Positions 5,144 to 7,464 of a stretch of DNA of 7,464 bases are shown here, piece by piece (positions within the stretch are counted from its first letter, which is position 1; every line of letters begins with the position of its first letter). Origin of the DNA: CAVOBC01 sp963693635. Lineage in GTDB: Bacteria; Pseudomonadota; Gammaproteobacteria; Pseudomonadales; Azotimanducaceae. The notes beneath the pieces were generated by a model. The model ran no database searches and was not told the DNA's origin. It saw nothing but the letters and a program-made list of their open reading frames with translations. The position numbers and the translations under genes were made by a program. The stretch lies in the NCBI GenBank assembly GCA_963693635.1, contig CAVOBC010000236.1:1-7464 (forward strand). The letters are read 5' to 3'.

Positions 5144-7300
5144 CTAATCGCCAGCGCCCCACATCGATCGCATCTTCGCGCCCGCGTCGATGCGCACCTG
5201 CAGACGGGTTGGCACCGCCTCGGCGTCCTTCTCGGGGAAATGACAGGTCTCAAAGGTGCGGAGCACCTCATCTGTCAGGAACCGACTGCGCGCGCCATAC
5301 AGATGTTTACCACCGTATTGCCGTTGCTGGGTGATATAAAAGCGCAGCGGCGACATGAGGTGCAGGTCATTTCTGGCGCGTGTCATGGCGACGTACAGCA
5401 GGCGCCGCTCCTCGTCGATCATGAGTGGATCATCTGCGGCGAACTCGTTCGGAAAGTTGCCGTCGGTGACGTTCAGCAGAAACACGCGGTCCCATTCCTG
5501 GCCCTTGGCCGAGTGCACCGTTGACAGGATCAGGTAGTCCTCGTCGAGGTGTGCATTGCCGGCCTCATCGCTGCTCGCTGCGGGTGGGTCGAGCGTGAGT
5601 TCGGTCAGAAAGCGCTCGCGGGTCGTGTACTGACTCGCGAGCGCCTCCAGTTGCTCGATGTCCGCCGCGCGAACATGTGCGTTGCCGTGCAGTCGCTCGA
5701 TGTGCGGTTCGTACCAGGTGCGCAGACGGGTCATCTGTCCCGCCCACGTTTCAGAGCCCGCGAGGCTCTGATAAAGATCAATGAATGCGGTCCAGTCTTC
5801 CTGCGCGGCGGCCGGTGGCACAAAGTTCGTGAGCGCGCCGCGTTTGTCGTCGGCTGCCGTGAGCAGGTTGATGGCGTCGCCGGCGGTAGCGGGTCCGACG
5901 CCGGGTAGCAGTTGCAGCGTGCGGAAGCCGGCGACGCGATTGCGTGGGTTGTCCGCGAATCTGAGGAGCGCGAGCACGTCTTTCACGTGGGCAGCTTCCA
6001 GAAACTTGAGGCCACCGTATTTGACATACGGGATGTTGCGCCGGGTCAACTCCACCTCGAGTACGTCGCTGTCGTGCGCCCGACGCATTAACACGGCCTG
6101 CTCGCGGAGCGCCGTGCCTTCTTCGCGCGCCGCGAGAATCTGTGCGACGACATACTCTGATTGGCCTATGTCATCCTCGACCATCACGTAGCGCGGGCGC
6201 TGTTTCGACGCGCGTGAAGAGTGCAGGTCCTTTTGATACTGGCTCTCGCTGTCAGCCATCAGGCGATTGGCGGCATCCAGGATGGGCTGCACAGACCGGT
6301 AGTTTTGCTCCAGCTTGACCACGTTCGCATTCGGCGTGAAACGCTCGGGGAACTTCAGAATGTTGTCGACGTTGGCCGCGCGAAACGAATAGATGGATTG
6401 GGCGTCGTCGCCCACAACGCATAGCCCGGCGCCGTCCGGCTTCATGGCGAGCAGGATCTCTGCCTGCAGGGTATTGGTGTCCTGGTACTCATCGACCAGC
6501 ACATGATCGAAGCGCCCACCAATGTCGGCGGCGAGCAGGGGTTCCTGCATCAGTGTGTGCCAATACAGCAGCAGGTCGTCGTAATCGAGCAACTGCTGAT
6601 CCTGCTTTGCGCGGACGTACGCGGCAAAGAGGCTCGTCAGTTCGGTCTCCCATTCCATACACCAGGGATACGCAGTCTCGAGCGTTTCTTGCAGGGTGCC
6701 CTGTGTGTTCACGCAGCGGGAATAGATGCCAAGGCAGGTGTCCTTTCTTGGAAATCGCCGCGCCTTCTTCGCGAGTCCCTGCTCCTGACGCAGCACGTCG
6801 ATCAGATCGCCGGAGTCGCCCCGGTCGATGACCGAGAATGTGGGATCAAGACCCAACGATTCTGCGTAGTCGCGCAGGATGCGGTTGCCAACTGAGTGGA
6901 AGGTGCCGGACCAGGTCAGGCGCGAGGCGGGATTGATGCTGGATCGACGCCCGCATTTGGCGTTGTCGGCGGCCATCGCATCTGCCGTGATTCGTTCAGC
7001 GCGTCGGGTCATCTCAAGTGCTGCGCGGCGACTGAAGGTCATGAGGGCAATGCGGTCAGGGTGCACGCCGCCGAGCAGCAGGTTGGCAACCCGGTGCGCC
7101 AGTGTGCTGGTCTTGCCTGTGCCTGCCCCGGCGATGATTAGCAGGGGCTGCGGCGCGGTCTTCTCGTCAGCGCGCGCAGCGATGCCGAAGCTGGCGGCGA
7201 GTTGCTGCGCGGGGTTGAGTGCCTCTGACGAAGCTGAGATGACGGGGGCGTCCGTCATGCCTGTGGGGTCATGGCTAAGGGGTAATAGCTGTGGGGTCAT
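5144..7300 (-). CDS. UvrD/Rep-family superfamily I ATP-dependent DNA helicase
   Basis: A complete 718-residue 3'-5' helicase acting in DNA repair or replication restart. All SF1A motifs are visible: Q-motif region 'LNPAQQLA' (28-35), Walker A GAGTGKTS (58-65), 'TFSRRAALEM' (88-97, Ia), 'SGTFHSVGNRIL' (131-142), Walker B 'VLVDEYQDTN' (267-276), motif III 'VVGDDAQSIYSFRAA' (295-309), motif IV 'KLEQNYRS' (329-336), motif V 'TVHSAKGQEWD' (594-604) and motif VI 'EERRLLYVAMTRA' (630-642). The length equals E. coli UvrD (720), but the 1B region differs (about 115-240, 'FPRKDTCLGIYSRC'), so it is probably a paralogous subfamily rather than housekeeping UvrD; no symbol is given. An alternative start at 7258 (MTDAPVIS) drops 14 poorly conserved residues; neither start has a strong Shine-Dalgarno. 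A SOS box upstream implies LexA control. It is convergent with the PEP-CTERM gene. Confidence 0.93.
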   Translation of the reverse strand: MTPQLLPLSHDPTGMTDAPVISASSEALNPAQQLAASFGIAARADEKTAPQPLLIIAGAGTGKTSTLAHRVANLLLGGVHPDRIALMTFSRRAALEMTRRAERITADAMAADNAKCGRRSSINPASRLTWSGTFHSVGNRILRDYAESLGLDPTFSVIDRGDSGDLIDVLRQEQGLAKKARRFPRKDTCLGIYSRCVNTQGTLQETLETAYPWCMEWETELTSLFAAYVRAKQDQQLLDYDDLLLYWHTLMQEPLLAADIGGRFDHVLVDEYQDTNTLQAEILLAMKPDGAGLCVVGDDAQSIYSFRAANVDNILKFPERFTPNANVVKLEQNYRSVQPILDAANRLMADSESQYQKDLHSSRASKQRPRYVMVEDDIGQSEYVVAQILAAREEGTALREQAVLMRRAHDSDVLEVELTRRNIPYVKYGGLKFLEAAHVKDVLALLRFADNPRNRVAGFRTLQLLPGVGPATAGDAINLLTAADDKRGALTNFVPPAAAQEDWTAFIDLYQSLAGSETWAGQMTRLRTWYEPHIERLHGNAHVRAADIEQLEALASQYTTRERFLTELTLDPPAASSDEAGNAHLDEDYLILSTVHSAKGQEWDRVFLLNVTDGNFPNEFAADDPLMIDEERRLLYVAMTRARNDLHLMSPLRFYITQQRQYGGKHLYGARSRFLTDEVLRTFETCHFPEKDAEAVPTRLQVRIDAGAKMRSMWGAGD

Positions 7301-7302
7301 GG
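7261..7302. repeat. Duplicated 14-bp segment at the helicase start
   Basis: CTGTGGGGTCATGG occurs at 7261-7274 and again at 7289-7302, a 28-bp step. On the minus strand each copy reads CCATGACCCCACAG and carries an ATG. The ATG in the outer copy is the annotated start at 7300. The one in the inner copy (7272) is out of frame with it. The duplication lies in the poorly conserved N-terminal tail and makes the true start uncertain. Confidence 0.6.
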
Positions 7303-7328
7303 ATGTAGGTTACCTGTACGGATAGACA

Positions 7329-7348
7329 AACTGTAATTTTATACAGTA
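7329..7348 (-). promoter_or_regulatory. LexA-binding site (SOS box)
   Basis: AACTGTAATTTTATACAGTA contains the exact CTGT-N8-ACAG core (7331-7346) with an AT-only centre and TA on one flank, close to the E. coli consensus TACTGTATATATATACAGTA. It lies 29 bases upstream of the helicase start at 7300. It overlaps the predicted -10 element, where bound LexA would block RNA polymerase. E. coli uvrD is a known LexA target, so SOS induction of this helicase is the natural reading. Confidence 0.85.
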
Positions 7349-7366
7349 TCGGAGATGGATAGCCAG
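7338..7366 (-). promoter_or_regulatory. Probable sigma-70 promoter of the helicase gene
   Basis: On the minus strand TATAAA (7343 to 7338) is a good -10 hexamer lying inside the SOS box. At 17 bases the -35 position is CTGGCT (7366 to 7361), which is weak. Transcription would begin near 7331, giving a leader of about 30 bases to the ATG at 7300. A good -10, a weak -35 and an overlapping LexA site form a common arrangement for SOS genes. Confidence 0.5.
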
Positions 7367-7374
7367 AACTGGCT
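7361..7374. repeat. Perfect short palindrome over the helicase -35 region
   Basis: AGCCAG-AA-CTGGCT is a perfect inverted repeat with 6-bp arms and a 2-base centre. It is 12 bases beyond the SOS box and covers the predicted -35 position of the helicase promoter. A two-base spacer is too short for an RNA hairpin loop, so a dimeric protein operator is the likelier meaning if it is functional at all. Confidence 0.4.
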
Positions 7375-7464
7375 TGGACGTGACGGCAGCAAAGTGGGCC
7401 GTACGCGGCACTGTGAGATGTGGCTAAACACCGTTGCACTCAAATGCTGATTCTTGCACTGTGG
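7375..7464. other. Upstream region with no gene seen, cut by window edge
   Basis: No ORF with coding character starts or ends here. TTGCACT occurs twice, 20 bases apart (7434-7440 and 7454-7460). No tRNA-like fold or terminator was recognised. The region probably separates the helicase gene from a gene beyond the window. Confidence 0.5.

Noticed and set aside
5048..5524. 158-codon + strand ORF
   Set aside because: Antisense to the C-terminal motifs V and VI of the helicase; no independent support.
7410..7440. Sigma-54-like TGGC...TTGCA near the right edge
   Set aside because: The GG-to-GC spacing is 12 bases, incompatible with the fixed -24/-12 geometry.

Overview
The window is GC-rich bacterial chromosomal DNA, most likely from a gammaproteobacterium or betaproteobacterium. 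Three things point there: two PEP-CTERM (exosortase-sorted) proteins, a near-consensus sigma-54 (-24/-12) promoter, and an E. coli-type SOS box (CTGT-N8-ACAG) in front of a UvrD-like helicase. No RNA gene, CRISPR array, IS element or phage gene was seen. The species cannot be named from this sequence.

Left part (1-2721, + strand): the 3' end of a class I SAM-dependent methyltransferase, then about 320 bases without a convincing gene but with a three-unit 13-bp direct repeat. Next comes a 563-residue protein of the rifampin-phosphotransferase / PEP-utilising family that keeps the middle region and the phosphohistidine swivelling domain but has no ATP-grasp domain. A short PEP-CTERM-tailed protein follows directly, its Shine-Dalgarno overlapping the upstream stop codon. 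It has the C-terminal sorting signal but no visible N-terminal signal peptide.

Middle part (2722-5033, + strand): an unrecognised small ORF overlaps by ATGA the first possible start of a phytanoyl-CoA-dioxygenase (PhyH) family Fe(II)/2-oxoglutarate oxygenase. Then comes a PEP-CTERM gene broken into three pieces by two compensating single-base frameshifts: signal peptide in one frame, a middle segment in another, and the rest with the sorting tail back in the first frame. It has its own sigma-54 promoter and a strong ribosome binding site. Sigma-54 control of PEP-CTERM genes fits the known PrsK/PrsR-RpoN circuit of exosortase-bearing bacteria.

Right part (5034-7464): a convergent, complete superfamily I UvrD/Rep-type helicase on the minus strand, with a SOS box lying over its predicted -10 element, so it should be DNA-damage inducible. 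The last ~115 bases upstream of it contain a short perfect palindrome and no gene.

The genes do not form one obvious pathway. The most informative signals are regulatory and architectural: the sigma-54 promoter joined to a doubly frameshifted PEP-CTERM gene, the PEP-CTERM tail without a signal peptide, the phosphotransferase-like protein without its ATP-binding domain, and the SOS-controlled helicase. Nothing here supports claiming a wholly new defence or mobile system.
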